A stretch of 64,000 bases of DNA from Rhodotorula mucilaginosa (taxonomy: Eukaryota > Basidiomycota > Microbotryomycetes > Sporidiobolales > Sporidiobolaceae), in the NCBI GenBank assembly GCA_034406715.1, contig CP137869.1:868001-932000 (forward strand), given 5' to 3'. The notes beneath the pieces were generated by a model. The model ran no database searches, was not told the DNA's origin, and worked only from the letters and a program-made list of their open reading frames with translations. The position numbers and the translations under genes were made by a program. This document shows, one piece after another, positions 40,439 through 52,665 of this stretch. Numbering within the stretch: position 1 is the first letter of the stretch; the number at the start of each line of letters is the position of its first letter.

Positions 40439-43400
40439 CTAGGCAACAACAGGGGATGATGGAGGAGATGCAGGGTACTTGAAATGAAGGGGGATACCGT
40501 AGACAACAGGTGCGGCCCCATTGAGGTAGCGCAAATTGCAGACGTCGCGCGATTGTGCGACGGCTGCGGTTAGGCTGACCGGCGACGGCGACGCCGAGAC
40601 GGCGGTTTCCGCCGCAGCGATACCGGTGCGACGGAAGACGGACCAAGCAAACTTGTCGATATCTTTGTCCGTGACGTCCCACAAATTAGCGACCAGAGCC
40701 GGGCTGCGACGAAACAAACATTGATCAGCACAGGATCTCCATACGACGAAAAGCTGCCACTTACCACCCTCCGACCATGTAATGATAAGGCGTGCCAGTC
40801 GGATCGAAGACGCCCTGATCCTTGAGCATGCCCGAAGAGCAACCCCAGAGCATCGTGACTGCGCATCGTGGCGCGTTGCGGACTGTCTGGGAGCGAATGT
40901 ATTGTTCGGCGCCGCCGTGTCCGAAATAGCTGCCACCATCAAAGCGTGGTCAGGACTGGAGGTGCCGGCGAAAGTAGAATGAGGGGAATGGGCTCACAGG
41001 AAGAGTTCTGGAGAGGTGAGGGCGTTGCGGACTTCCTCCTCCATCGGAACCCTCGCAACGACACCAGACCATCCACGCGCTTCGGATTGCTCCTTCAGCC
41101 ACGGCTCAAAGGTCTGCTGCGTGTGCCTGAGGTCGCCTCCCGGGTTGAGTATGTACGAGGTCCTGCTCGGGTCGACCGACACGCTGAGGAAATCCTGGGC
41201 TCCGTGCGCCGCCGCGAGATCGAGGCGGTCGCGAAGAAATGAGAGAGAGGGGAGCCGGCTGACGGATCGGCCGCGGAGGCAAGGGAGGGACTCCCAAGGG
41301 AAGGCGTGGAGATGCTTGTCCAGGATCAGGAACGTATGTTCGTCAGGGTGGCGACGCAACTTTGGCGCAGATTTGGTGCCGTGCAGTTCCTCGAGCGCTT
41401 CTCTGAAGTCCACGACAACCTGACGGACATCACATGCGTGAGCCTCCGTACATGACACGCCTGCCGCACCGATGACGCACCTGGTCGACATCGGTCTCGT
41501 CACAGGCCAGGGGAACGCCGCTGAATTGGAACGACTCGGCCATGAAATAAAACAGGTCCTCCAGATCTTCTTCGCGCGAGGTGGCCGGCAGCGCTGCAAG
41601 GCACTCGAGCACAGCATCGTCGACCTTGAAGCGGGCAGTCCGTCGATCGCCCGCTGCACGCGCCATGCTGCGCTTGAGTACCCGCTCGATGCGGACCTTG
41701 AAGGCGGCGAAAGCGTCGGAGCCGTGTTCGCGAGCGTCGCAAAGAATACTCTGCGATGGGAGTTAATCAGATGATGACTTTGTCGCGGTCAAGGAGCAGC
41801 GGAAATGCTCACCTTGAATGCCCCGAGCCAGACGTCTTCGATGCCTTCGAGCAGCGCCTGCAGCTCGGCGTCCAGCTCCTTGCGCTCCTGCCACCAAGCC
41901 GAACGCGCGTCTCGGCTGTCGACGTACTTGGCGTTCTGCGTGCCGGCGTTACTTCGCTCAATGATGTCCCGCAAAGTCGAGATGGCGATCGAGTACGGAA
42001 GACTGAGATCTTCGTCGCCTTCTCGGCGAGAAAGACGTTCCAAGGGGAGCTTGAATACAATGGCTTCGCCGCCGCTCCGTTGACGCGAGACGAGCAAAGC
42101 GTCTTGTTCTGCCGAGAGGCACATCGTGACGACGGACCAAGGGGTCGGGAGGACCTCCGAGATGCGCGTCTCCGTCAAAACGGGCTCGGCTGTCTCGAAC
42201 TGATATCGATCGCGAATCTTCTCCTGAAGCACAAACTCCGGTGGAGAGGCGATGTCGGCAGTCGGAATCGCGGGGGACGGCCAGGTCAAGTCGTCGAGTC
42301 GCAAAGTGCGCGCCATTCGAGCTGCGATCGCGTCCATGACCTCGCGGCGGAGAGTAACTGCCACGCCGAGATCTGCAGTCCGAGGTGTCAGTGTTCGCCT
42401 GCGCCTGGCCACGCACCTGATGTTCGCAGGGTTGAAGAGCTCACCGAGACCGTGTGCTACCAGGATAGCCAATTGGCGCGAGCCTTTGCTGACGTTCGCC
42501 TGCATCGCTCGCATGGCGGCCGAAACGATGGAGAGCTCCGACAATTTGTCGGCGGCGGATCGCGACGCGCCTAGAGAGAGCGCTCTCGAGAGAAGCGATT
42601 CGATATCCTTGATTGCGTTCAGAGCGGAGGGGCCAGTCCGCGGGGTGCCGATCTTGGCGGCAGGGCCGCTGGCAGATACACCAAAGGCGGGCATCGAGAG
42701 GACTGCGACGAGGAGTTCTCGTACATTTGAGCACGTGATTACGGAAACAGCTTTGAAGAAATGACTGACCAGAGTCTGGGAGCATGCCGAGGACAGGGTC
42801 CGACGCGCAGCGGGCGACGAGATCGTTTGACTGTAAGGCCGCGAGCAACTTGAGCTCTTCCGCCTTGTCCTCTTCGGAAGACGTCACACGCCTGAGCCGC
42901 CTAAGAAGACGACGACCTTCGTCTGCTTTGTTTTGTCGGAAAAGGAGGCGAACTGGCGGGTTTCCAGGTCAGGTCGAGAATCCGCACGGCGCTGAAAAGT
43001 CCCAGACGCACCTCGCTGTCGTATCAGCTGGCTACGAAGGCTAGGCAAGATCCATTCTGCTGTCGGTGGGGAAGATGCGGCGTTTGTCGGAGACGGGGTA
43101 AAGGGAGCGAAATGTACGGCGAGTCCGGAGGTTCGGCGAGGTTGCGGCGGCGATGCAGCTGCGGCAGCGCCATGGCTCCTGCTGGCAGTGGATGTCAATC
43201 TCCACAGCGGCGGGACGCAAGGTGCAGAGAACGCACTCGTGATCGACCTCTGCGCCAAAGTCATCCAGCGCGTCTTGAGCCTGTGCGAACAGTATGTCTG
43301 CGCGATCGTTCTCGCGGCAGGCCAAAGCAGCTTCCGCGAGCACTTGTAGAACTGCACCGCGCGTAGGCCCTTCAAGCTGTTACTCGGAGAAAAATCCGTC

Positions 43401-46400
43401 AGCGTCAGGCAAGGTACCTGTGGAACACGAGTCACTTCACGCACCGTCGAAAATTCGGTCTTCAAGCGGTTCAGGAGGTCCGTGGCGATGGCGATCCGTC
43501 CCCAGCGTTGAGCTGTTTCGGCGCGTGAAACGAGTGCTTTCGCCATGCTGCCGAGCGAGCCGAGGTCTTCGGCGAGGTCGTACGCCTGTTGAGCGAAAAA
43601 ATCGGCGGATTTCGGTGTCCCGCGCACGTGGTGCAGGTGGGCGACTCGCAGAGTTTGCACGACGAGATCCTGGACAAGTCTAGCACGTCAGCGTGCTATC
43701 CTCAATCGACGCATTGGCAAGCACCTGTACCTGTGCCAGGGTCCAGTAAAGCGAAGAATGGCTGTCGGAGGCGAAAGAAGCTCGACTAGGACGAGAACTC
43801 GCCGGGGCGGCATCCGCGAGCGGGGCGTTTTTGTCGACCGCAGGGGCAGTAAACACTTCTCCGTCGCCTCGACGAGAGGAAGGCTTGGGCGAGATCCTGG
43901 TGATGTTCTGCACGGCGCGCGACGCCAAGCGCATGCTCTGCAGCGCAGGACCGAGACAGCTGCTAAGCTCGCCCTGCGAAGACGGCTGTCAGGTACGGTC
44001 GGGTGATTCCAAGATGGCAATGTGAAAATCTGACGCACTCTGCGCTGAAGTAACGTCGAACATGCGTTCGCTGCACGACTCGCTCGTTGTAAAAGCAGAG
44101 TGCGAGACAGTATCTTCGCTGTTGTTGATCCGGCAGTTTGTTCCGAATGAATACTTTCGGCAGCAGCCACTGCCTGCTCATAGGCTTGGGTGCTGGAAGA
44201 GTGAGCGGGTAGTGAGCTTGAGCGTATCGCATCAGAGGTGACGGAGAACGTACCTGCGCTCGTAGTTTCCGAGATGGGCCTGATATTCCGCAAAAGTCAG
44301 GAAGTGATCGATCCGAAGTTCGGTCGACGCCAAAGCGCCGCCATCCTCGATCGACTTTTGGACATGTGCGAGAGCAATGCCCGCGCGGGAAAGCTGACCC
44401 AGTGCGAGGTACTCGCGTGCCAGAGCGATGGTGGCGGTGGCGGAGACTGCTAAGGTGGTGGTGATGAGCCCAGGCCCGACCGTCGCACAATAGAATCCGA
44501 GAGTCGCACCAGAGTCAGGGTCCAGTAGAGGCAGAGTCGAAAGCCTTTGGATGAGCTGCAAGTACCGCAGCCGCAAGGCGACTTGTCCCTTCACTCCGAG
44601 AAGCGCAGCGAGCGCAGCTGAAGTGCGTGATCCATCATTAGAGGGAATTTGACCCGTATGAAGAGAGATAATCACGTACAGAGCGAGGTGACGAGGCTTT
44701 CCGGGTCGTCCATCAACGTCGATTCGTGGGCGTCGTGACCGGTAGCCGCTCCGCCCTGTTGTCCGCGCACAGACTCGCGCAAAACGTCCCGCTCTACAGC
44801 GAGCTTCTTAGGTGGCGTCTTTTGGTCCCGCTCGGTCGTAGCGGCTCGTCGAGTTGACGCGCGCACTCTGGCCGGAGTTGGACCTGCTCGGACCGGACGG
44901 CGAGAACGAGTGGCGGTCGGAGGACTCTGCGGCGAGGCATGCGTCGCCGATGGACGCGCTGCGTTACTCGACGTCGACAGGCGCAACAGAGATTGCGACG
45001 CTGGCGCTGCTGGGGGCACAAGGTCGGACAGGAGGGCAAGCGCCGCCTTTGCGTGCTCCGCGATTTTGACATCGATGTCTGCGACGGTCGAGTGGGCCGC
45101 TTGCAGGACTTCGACCATACGAAGGTGAGCCAGCGCTCGGTACTGCGTTGCAAAGCCGCGTAAATCGGCGTCGTCGTGCAAGTTCTGCGGATTCGGGAAA
45201 TTAGCCCTCCGTGCGTGCCATGAAAAGGTCAAACCAGTGCTTACAGCCTGCTCGCACAGAGTGCCGACTTCCGCTAAGATGGCCTCTGCGGTTTCCACCG
45301 TCGCAGACGGCCCGACCAAGCGAAGCTTCTCGACCAACATCCGAGCTTTTCGCAAAGGGAGACCGTGGCGCTCATAGACCTCGACGGTTTCGCAGACGAC
45401 GGCGACGGCGGCTTGTCGTCCATCTTCAGTATCGATGTACGGTTGAAGAGCCAGAGCCTGCATCTCGAGCATGGAGCCGAGAACGGGGCCGTCGAGGCTT
45501 GCGGCGCGGGCGGCTTGCGAAAGCGGGATCGACTTGGGCGGGAGGAGAAGGTCGAAGGTGCCGAGCCGTGTCAAGCGAGTGATGGCGTTCAGGAGGGCAG
45601 GTTGCGATTGGGCGAGTTGGGAGATCGGTTTGCGAGCCGACGCTTCGGCGATGCTGCAGAAAAGCGCTTTCGGCTGCGCCAGCACGGAGGCAAGGCTGGC
45701 TTGGTACGAAGCCTGTCCCAAAAAGTGCGTCAGTGACAAGTCAATGTAGCTTAACAACCCTCTTGAAACTCACGCGTTTGTCTCCCAACGCTCGCTGAGT
45801 GAGCGCGAGAAGGTCCCAACGCCTGCTCATGAGGCGCTCCAAGTCGGTCACGGCGTCTCGTTCTTGTTTCCGCTCCTCGTCCTTCGAAGACGGCGACTCG
45901 CTCTCGCCATCCTTAATAGCGAGCGCGCCCATCGACTCGACCAATTCGGATGGCCGAGACTCGATCCTGTCTCGTGTTCGCGCCGACTCGAGCGCTGCAT
46001 CTCCAAGATCGCAAGCGCGTTGCGCAAAGGCGAGAGCGTTTTCCGGAACCCCTGCGTTGTAGAGCATCCCGCCGAGATTGTAGTAGGCCGACGAGAGCGC
46101 GCGGATCGAGTAGTGCATGTCGAGATCGACCAGGGGCTTGTCGTCTTTTTCCTGCTTCGGAGCCGTCGACGGCGAGTCGCGAAGGATGGATTCCGCCCTG
46201 CCGAGCAGTGCGAGAGCCTGAGTGTGTGTTGCCCTATCATCGACGACGACGGTCGCGTGGGCGAGCACAAGAAGGCTATCGATCGCGGTGGTGGCGACCT
46301 GGATCCGCGCCTTCCCTGCAGGCACGCTTCCGAGAACGCGCTCGACGTGCGCCATCAACCGGTCCAAGAGCGTTCTCCCGACGCTGTCGATCTCGCTCAA

Positions 46401-48653
46401 GTTCGGTGCCGCGTTTCCGCTCTGCGTGACGAGCTGATCCATACGCTTCGCGCCCTTGATCCGCTTGACGAGGACATATCGCAACCGATCGAGGGTCTTG
46501 TCGAGCCGTGTAGTCGAGTCTGCCGAGAGTTCAACGTGGCCAGCTTCTGGGTCCGGGCAGCGCAGACGCGTCAGGGCGGGCAAAATGCTGGTCGTGCGTC
46601 GCAACTGATCCGCAACCGCTTTGTCCTCGTTCGTCTTGAGCCAAATTTCGAAGACTGCCAGAGCGTTGGCGACCTTGGCGACGAGCTGAGAAGCCTGCGT
46701 ATCCGGATTCGAAGCCGCTGCCGATCCGGGCTCGTCGAGCGAACCTGTACCAGCCAGTTGCGCAATCCTTTCGACCGTGTCGAGGTCGTCGGCCTTTTGT
46801 GCCAAAATGGCTGTCAGCTCAAGTTACAGAGAACGTTCGAGGAGATCGCGAGAGTGACTCACTCTGCGGGCGATATGCAAGACGACCTCGCACAGTTCGC
46901 GCCACCGCTCCGAGCTTTTTGCTTCCTGTCCGAGCAGGCCGCGCTTCTCGAGCGCCTCGAGGATCCGATCGAACGCCCCTCGGACGGCCTCCGAGATTCT
47001 GATGGGACTTGAGGCAGCCTTTTCGGCCGCTCGGCCGTAGAGGAGCAGAGTTTTCCGGACCTGGTCGAAGAACGCCGAGAGCTTGTCGAGTGCGCCGGGA
47101 ACGAGCGCGGAGGTGGTCGCATAGAGTTCGAGAGCATGCATGCGGACGTCGAGCAAGTCTTGAGCATCTGTTGGATCCGGTGTGGAAAGATCAGCCCGCT
47201 TCCATCTCAGGTGCGAACGCAGGATCGCGTGGAGGAGGTGGTAGGAGGACGTACCGGCTTCAGTGTCTGCTCCGGCGCAGCCTTTCGTCACGATTCCAAA
47301 CATGCTCGTCAGACTCGCGTCGACCTTTTTGCGGAGGACGATACGCCGTTCGGCTTCTGTCGCTTCCTCGGTCGAGTTGGGGGGTGTTGCCTCGGCGAGA
47401 TCGCGTTCTCCCATCAGGTTTCGCCAAGCAAGCGGGCCGCCTTCTCCCTCCAGTTGTCGGACCGCATGTGCCAGCTCGCCCGTCCTCTCCCGGCAAGCAA
47501 AAGTCGGGCACCGGAACAAGCACGCGAGGAGATATTGCTGCAGCGTGAGAACGAGCGGCGCGAAATCGGCGAGAGCGGGTCGAGCATTCGACGAGTTGAG
47601 GGTCTCCGCGAGCGAGGGTGGCTCGAGGTAGACGGGGAGAGGGAGAGGGACGATCAGATTCGCGGCGTGCTGGTTCAACGGGCGGGTGGCGACCGGAGCG
47701 CGTTCGGGAGCCACGCCGGGCCGCCACCACGAGAGGAGACTGGTGCGAGCGGCTGCGATCTCTTGCAGCGCCGCCGTATACTGCATCGATATGGGAGCTT
47801 GGTTCAGTCTCAAATTATCTCAAAAGGGAGCAAGGGCTAGGCCTCCGGGGGTGTTTCCGAAACTCACCAGCTCCATCTCGACCAGATTCGCAATGATCCC
47901 GACTGCGGCTTTCTCGACGTCGACGCGCTTCCGAGCGAGTGTGCCTTCGTGGACAAGACTGCGCAAGTCAAACAGAGCCCTGGCAGCTTCCTTTGCGGCG
48001 CGTTCGACCTTGTCCCGGTTGGAAGCCTGCGCTGCCGTTGCCGTTGCCGTCGGTCGCGAGGACGAGACCGTCGTATTGTCGGAGGCGGCGCCGCGTACGA
48101 GCGAGCTCGATCTCGCGGACGAAGCGGCCGAACCTGGGCGGGTGGTCGTACTGCTCGCTCGGGAAGCAGTCGTCGGAAGTGTTGCGAGGGCGCGGTAACC
48201 GGCTTTGTTGAGTGTCGTCAGGGTCGCGAGCGCCGTGTTGACGGCCTTCATCGCCGCCTGCGCTCGCTCTGTCGGCGAAGGTGGCGCAGGTACGAGCTCT
48301 GCGCTTGCCGATTTGACGGTCCCGGACGCGACTCGCCTCGAAGCGGTCGTAGTCGGCGCCTGTGACGCGGTCGAAGCGACTCGGTTTTGCGCAGTTGAGT
48401 GACCGAGCGGTTTCGTTGACGGCGTCACCCTGGGGCGGGCAGCTGCAGATTTGGGCAGCTCTGAGGGTTTTGCTCGCGCTGTAGGGCGCACGGCGAGCTT
48501 GGTGAGGTCGTTCGCGAGTGCGTCGACATTGTCATCGGCGGCGGCAGCAGCAGCAGCAGCGCGAGTTCGTCTCGTGGCCGTGGCGGTCGGTGCTCGCGTT
48601 GGAGGGAGCGGACGCGCCTTTGCGGGCGCTGGAGGTGGTCGACTCGTCGCCAT
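40439..48653 (-). CDS. ESP1: Separase (ESP1/CUT1), cysteine protease cleaving cohesin
   Basis: Separase cleaves the cohesin kleisin at anaphase onset and is held by securin. This is the longest gene here, about 8.2 kb with roughly a dozen or more introns. The start is MATSRPPPAPAKARPLPP at 48653, next to a basic/Ala-rich leader. The large middle is a helical superhelix of TPR-like repeats. Examples are LLVLAHATVVVDDRATHTQA, LEMQALALQPYIDTEDGRQ, LAREYLALGQLSRAGIALAH and SLGSMAKALVSRAETAQRWG. The C-terminal C50 peptidase reads YILNPGGDLRHTQQTFEPWL, then across an intron ELFLYFGHGGAEQYIRSQ. The catalytic His codon is at 40917-40919. Then comes CAVTMLWGCSSGMLKD, with the catalytic Cys codon at 40839-40841. 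After the last intron it reads GGCPALVANLWDVTDKDIDK. The stop is at 40439-40441. Both catalytic residues are present. Confidence 0.92.
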
Positions 48654-48964
48654 GCTCCACTCAGGACTGCGATCTGTCGCGAGGAGAGCGGATGCTTGTC
48701 GTCGACCACCTCGACGCGATTCCCGTCGCCAAACTCCGCGGAGATGAGCAGCGCCCTTGTTCGCGTCGATCGACTCGCTGCTCGCTCTCTACGCCATCCC
48801 GAGGACCGAGGCAGGAGTTCTCTGCTGGCACTCGCAAAGCTTAGAGTCCGCCTTGACTGGAACTCTTCAGGTCGCCGCTGTCGTCGACACAGCTCTCCGC
48901 TTGGCCCCACCTCGACTCCGACTCGGACGTGCTGCAGGCTGGACGAGCATAAAGGGACGACACG
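48654..48964. other. Divergent spacer between separase and AFI1
   Basis: About 310 bases between two divergent ATGs, which must serve both promoters. An in-frame TAA just upstream of 48965 fixes the AFI1 start. No motif could be assigned. Confidence 0.5.
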
Positions 48965-51900
48965 ATGCCAAGCCGGCGGGTTCTCACGCAGCCTCGCGTG
49001 GACTATGTCCTCCTCGCCGAATTCGACATCGACCAAGGCAGCACGCTCAAGCACCAGTATCCTGCTCCAACGGGCACGGACGAGCAGTATGTTCACACTC
49101 TGCACTCTCGAGCGAGCCGAAAGAGGAGCTGACGACTGTGCAACTCAGCTTGCTGGCGGAACACATGCTTCCAGACGGCGCCCACGACCGTCCGGAGGAC
49201 TGGACCGTCTTCTACCTCGGACAGGTTCCCGCACTCGTGACCGACCCTGCTCTGCTGGCAAAGGCCCGAGCCGACATCAAGGGCAAGGGGCGAGCCGATC
49301 AAGACTCGCCGCAAAACGCCCCGAACGACGACGACGGGCTCCTCTACGTGATCAGCCTCGTGCGGACCAAAAAGGACGCCACCGTGCGGAGGTGAGGCGC
49401 GAACAGCCGACTAGCCATCTTGGCGTGTGAAGACACAGTTGAATTGACTCGTACGGAGCACGTGCACAGAGGCGCTCTGGTCAAATCGCTCGCGATTGCG
49501 ACTCGGAATCCCTTCATCCAGATCTACAAGGTGCGCTTCTCGAGTCCGACGGAATTGTTGTTCGCTCCGCTGACGGTCGCACCGACCAGCCTCTTCTGCT
49601 GCTAGCCCTCGAAGATTACTTCCGGAACCCGTCCATCGTCGTTCTCGCAAACTTGTACGACTCGCTCAACGCGATCGACACGACTGGCCTCCCCTCGCTC
49701 ACTCTCGCAGAACGCCAAATCCTCCGGACGACGGATCGCAAAGACCTCTTTGAAGAAAAGTTCCCTATACCTTCAGGGTCGGGGACCGGACCGGGACCTG
49801 CAGGGTCTCGTGCCGATTCGAGGGCGAATCTGCACGGCCGGTCATCGTCGACCCAGAGTGCAGGCGCGTACAGTCTCGCCGAGAGTAGCAGTAACGGCCA
49901 CAGTGCCGACAGCTCGCGCCGTGTTCCCTCAACAGCGTCGAGCGCTTCCGCCAACACGAGACCTGCAGGTTGGCTCGCCGTTCGTGGCGTTCAATCCGTC
50001 GAGAGCCTCGCCTCGATCGTAGATCCGACGACGTACAGTCTCTCGGTCGGGACGCCGGCCAGCCTCTCGAGGGACGACTTGTCCCTCTCTGGTTCGCCGA
50101 ACCTCTCTCGCGCGACAACACTCAACAGCATCGACGACGATCGAGGGAGCCATCTTCATCAGCAGGCGAGTCGACCCCCGGGGGGAAACGGACCGAGCAG
50201 CAGGATTCCGCGGAGCCCTTCCTTCACATTCAGCGGCCAAACGTCGCCGACTTTGCTCGCGCGAGAGGTCGGACCAGCTGGCCGGCCCAAAGACACTCAC
50301 CTGTTCGAGACCAAGGTGTCGTACAACGGCCTCAGCTTGCCGGTCAAGATCCCGCTGTCGACGTTCCCGACCGAGGTTGGCGATGTGTGTACTCCTGTCT
50401 CTCTTCTATACTCAGAATAAACCTTTCTGCGGTACTGACAGCGCTCTCGATCCGCAGTACTCGCTCATCAAGCTCGTGCAGACCTTCTCCGGTCCAGGAT
50501 CGCTCGCTCCCGGCCCACATCACCCGCATCTCCACACCGCCGGAGCACAGACCCCTGCCATCATCGTCCTCCTCAATGCCATCCTGACGGGACAACGAGT
50601 CGTCTTTCTTGGACACGGTCAGCCCGCCGGACGGGTAGCCGAACTCGTCCTCGCTGCTTGTGCTCTCGCTAGCGGAGGCGGAAGCGTGCTGCATGGCATC
50701 GAAGACCGCGCATTTCCCTATACGAACTTGTCCAATCTGGACAACCTGCAAAACATGTACGGTATTCCGGTGGCCTCTTCTGTGCTCCGAGAAACATGAA
50801 CCTGACTCGCTCCTCTCGCCCACGCCGCAGTCCCGGTTTCCTCGCCGGAGTGTGCAACCCTGCGTTTGCAGATCGTCCCTCGTGGTGGGACGTCCTCTGC
50901 AACATCGAAACCGGCAGGGTCATCATCTCGAAGGATCTCCGACCGAGCTCGGCTCCGCAAGCGATCCACTCAATCTTGCATCGGTCTTCGCGGCGGATCG
51001 GTGAAAGTCTCGGCGGCTCGGCTGGGAGAGACGGTGTCGACGAGATGGGAATGCTGAACGGCAACTCGACTACCTCGGAAAGGCTCGATCCGAAAGCCGA
51101 CTCGACGGATGTCTCGTTCATGCAGGAGGTGCGTTCCCCTCCGCCGGGCTGCGAACTACCCGTTCGTCCGCACTCCGCTGACATTTCTCTGCACAGATCC
51201 TGAGCGCCATCCAATCACATTACGGCGAATCCGTGATCCGAGCGCGCTTCGCCGACTACATCCACCGTTTCATCCGCATCGCGTCTCGCTACGAAGAGGA
51301 GACGACCTCGGCGACGACGATCGGTTACCCTTGCGCGGCGCACAATTCTGCCGCGGCCGGCGCCGGGTACGGCGCGCAAGCGAGTTTGGGCGCCGGGGTC
51401 GTCTTTGTCGATGAGGCGAGCGGGGTGCGCGAGTTGGTGGCGAACGCGGCGAGGATCGAGCGGTGGATGAAGACGCAGAGTTATCGGCTTTGTCAGCAGG
51501 TGAGGACGGTCGTTCCCACTGGATTCTTCCTCTTTGTGCCTAAGTGCGCCCGCTGACTCTCGCGGGAGAATCTATCATTGGTGGTGGCGGCGGGCGGCGC
51601 TTAAACAGTCGTTCCGGCAAGGCTTGCAAGAGTCACCCATGCCAGGGGTTGATCTCACCCATCAGATTTCGCGCTTGCGCTTGACGCGACAAATGTCGAC
51701 AACGGAAGCGAGCCTCATCTTTGCCACCCTGGCCGAATACACGCAAACGGACGAGCAGGTCATCGCTGTATGTCCCATCCCGCGGCCCTTCGAATCCGAT
51801 GCTTAAAGTCGTACGTACTCAAGCCGGTCTTTCCCTTTTTTTTTTTCCCCACCGCTCCCAGCTCCTGGCGCAATTGCCTTCGCATCAAGGCGGACTCCTC

Positions 51901-52359
51901 CCGCTCGCTTTCGGCTTCTTCCACGCGTCGGCCCAAGTCCGGCATCACACACTCGAGCTCTTTGACAACCTGAGTGCACACCCGGTAAGAGCCTCCTTGC
52001 GCGTTTCGCCCGCTCTCCGCGGTCACTCCTGCGGAGCCGATGAGAGCTGACGCGGCCCCTGGCTTTGTTGGTCGTCGCGGAAATACCAGACGGGAGCCAA
52101 GTTCGTTGCGTCCCTCAATGCCTTTCAGCGACTCGCCTACGTGCGACTCTCAGCCGAGCGCGAGACCGACCTCGATCACCCCCACCACCATCACGAGGAG
52201 GATGAGGAGGAGGAAGAAGAACTTGAACCCGAACGCGAACGCGAACGCCGACAACGGGATACGACCGTCACGCGCGAGTCGTTTGCGGTTCAGAGCGGGG
52301 CGAGAGCAGGCGCTGGTGGTGGTGGTGGTGGTGGACCGCCGGTCCCGTTTAAAGGGTAG
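48965..52359 (+). CDS. AFI1: AFI1/MesA-like polarity protein (Afi1-N plus SPA/DENN-type domains)
   Basis: Afi1 of yeast binds the GTPase Arf3 at sites of polarised growth, and Aspergillus MesA supports hyphal polarity. The start MPSRRVLTQPRVDYVLLAEF begins the Afi1-N domain. It continues DIDQGSTLKHQYPAPTGTDE, then across an intron LLAEHMLPDGAHDRPEDWTV. RRGALVKSLAIATRNPFIQI and PLLLLALEDYFRNPSIVVL follow. A Ser-rich insert (about residues 210-390) separates this from YSLIKLVQTFSGPG and AIIVLLNAILTGQRVVFLG. The SPA block is FPYTNLSNLDNLQN and IPGFLAGVCNPAFADRPSWW followed by DVLCNIETGRV. About nine introns join in phase. The sixth acceptor is best placed before TCG TTC CGG CAA. A polyacidic and Gly-rich tail ends ...PPVPFKG, TAG at 52357. 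One intron near 51840 has a 13-T tract. Confidence 0.87.
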
Positions 52360-52665
52360 TTCTGCGCCATGCAAGGTGAAAGGCAGAAACGATTCCGGCT
52401 TCAAGATGCTCGCTTCGCGCATGCTCGGGTCGGCAAAGAGAGGGTGCTCTTGTTGATACTTTCTTCTCGTGATAACAAGCTGGGACCGGATCGAACTCCC
52501 GATCAAAACCTACAACCAAGCCCTCGCTGGAAGCCCTCGTTGGAAGCCCTCGTTCGGAAGCCCTCGTGGGAACCCTCCCTCGCAAGCCTTCTTCTCTCTT
52601 GTTCAATCAAGCAAGCAAGCACGCAAGCCCTCCAGCGCGTGGGCTTCGTTCGTCCCTCGCGAAAG
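52360..52665. other. Convergent spacer with imperfect short tandem repeat
   Basis: It lies between the 3' ends of AFI1 and the unknown minus-strand gene. At roughly 52515-52600 a unit close to GGAAGCCCTCGTT recurs about four times with 12-14 base spacing. It is followed by shorter CAAG-rich copies to about 52632 (CAAGCAAGCAAGC). No gene is seen. Confidence 0.55.
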
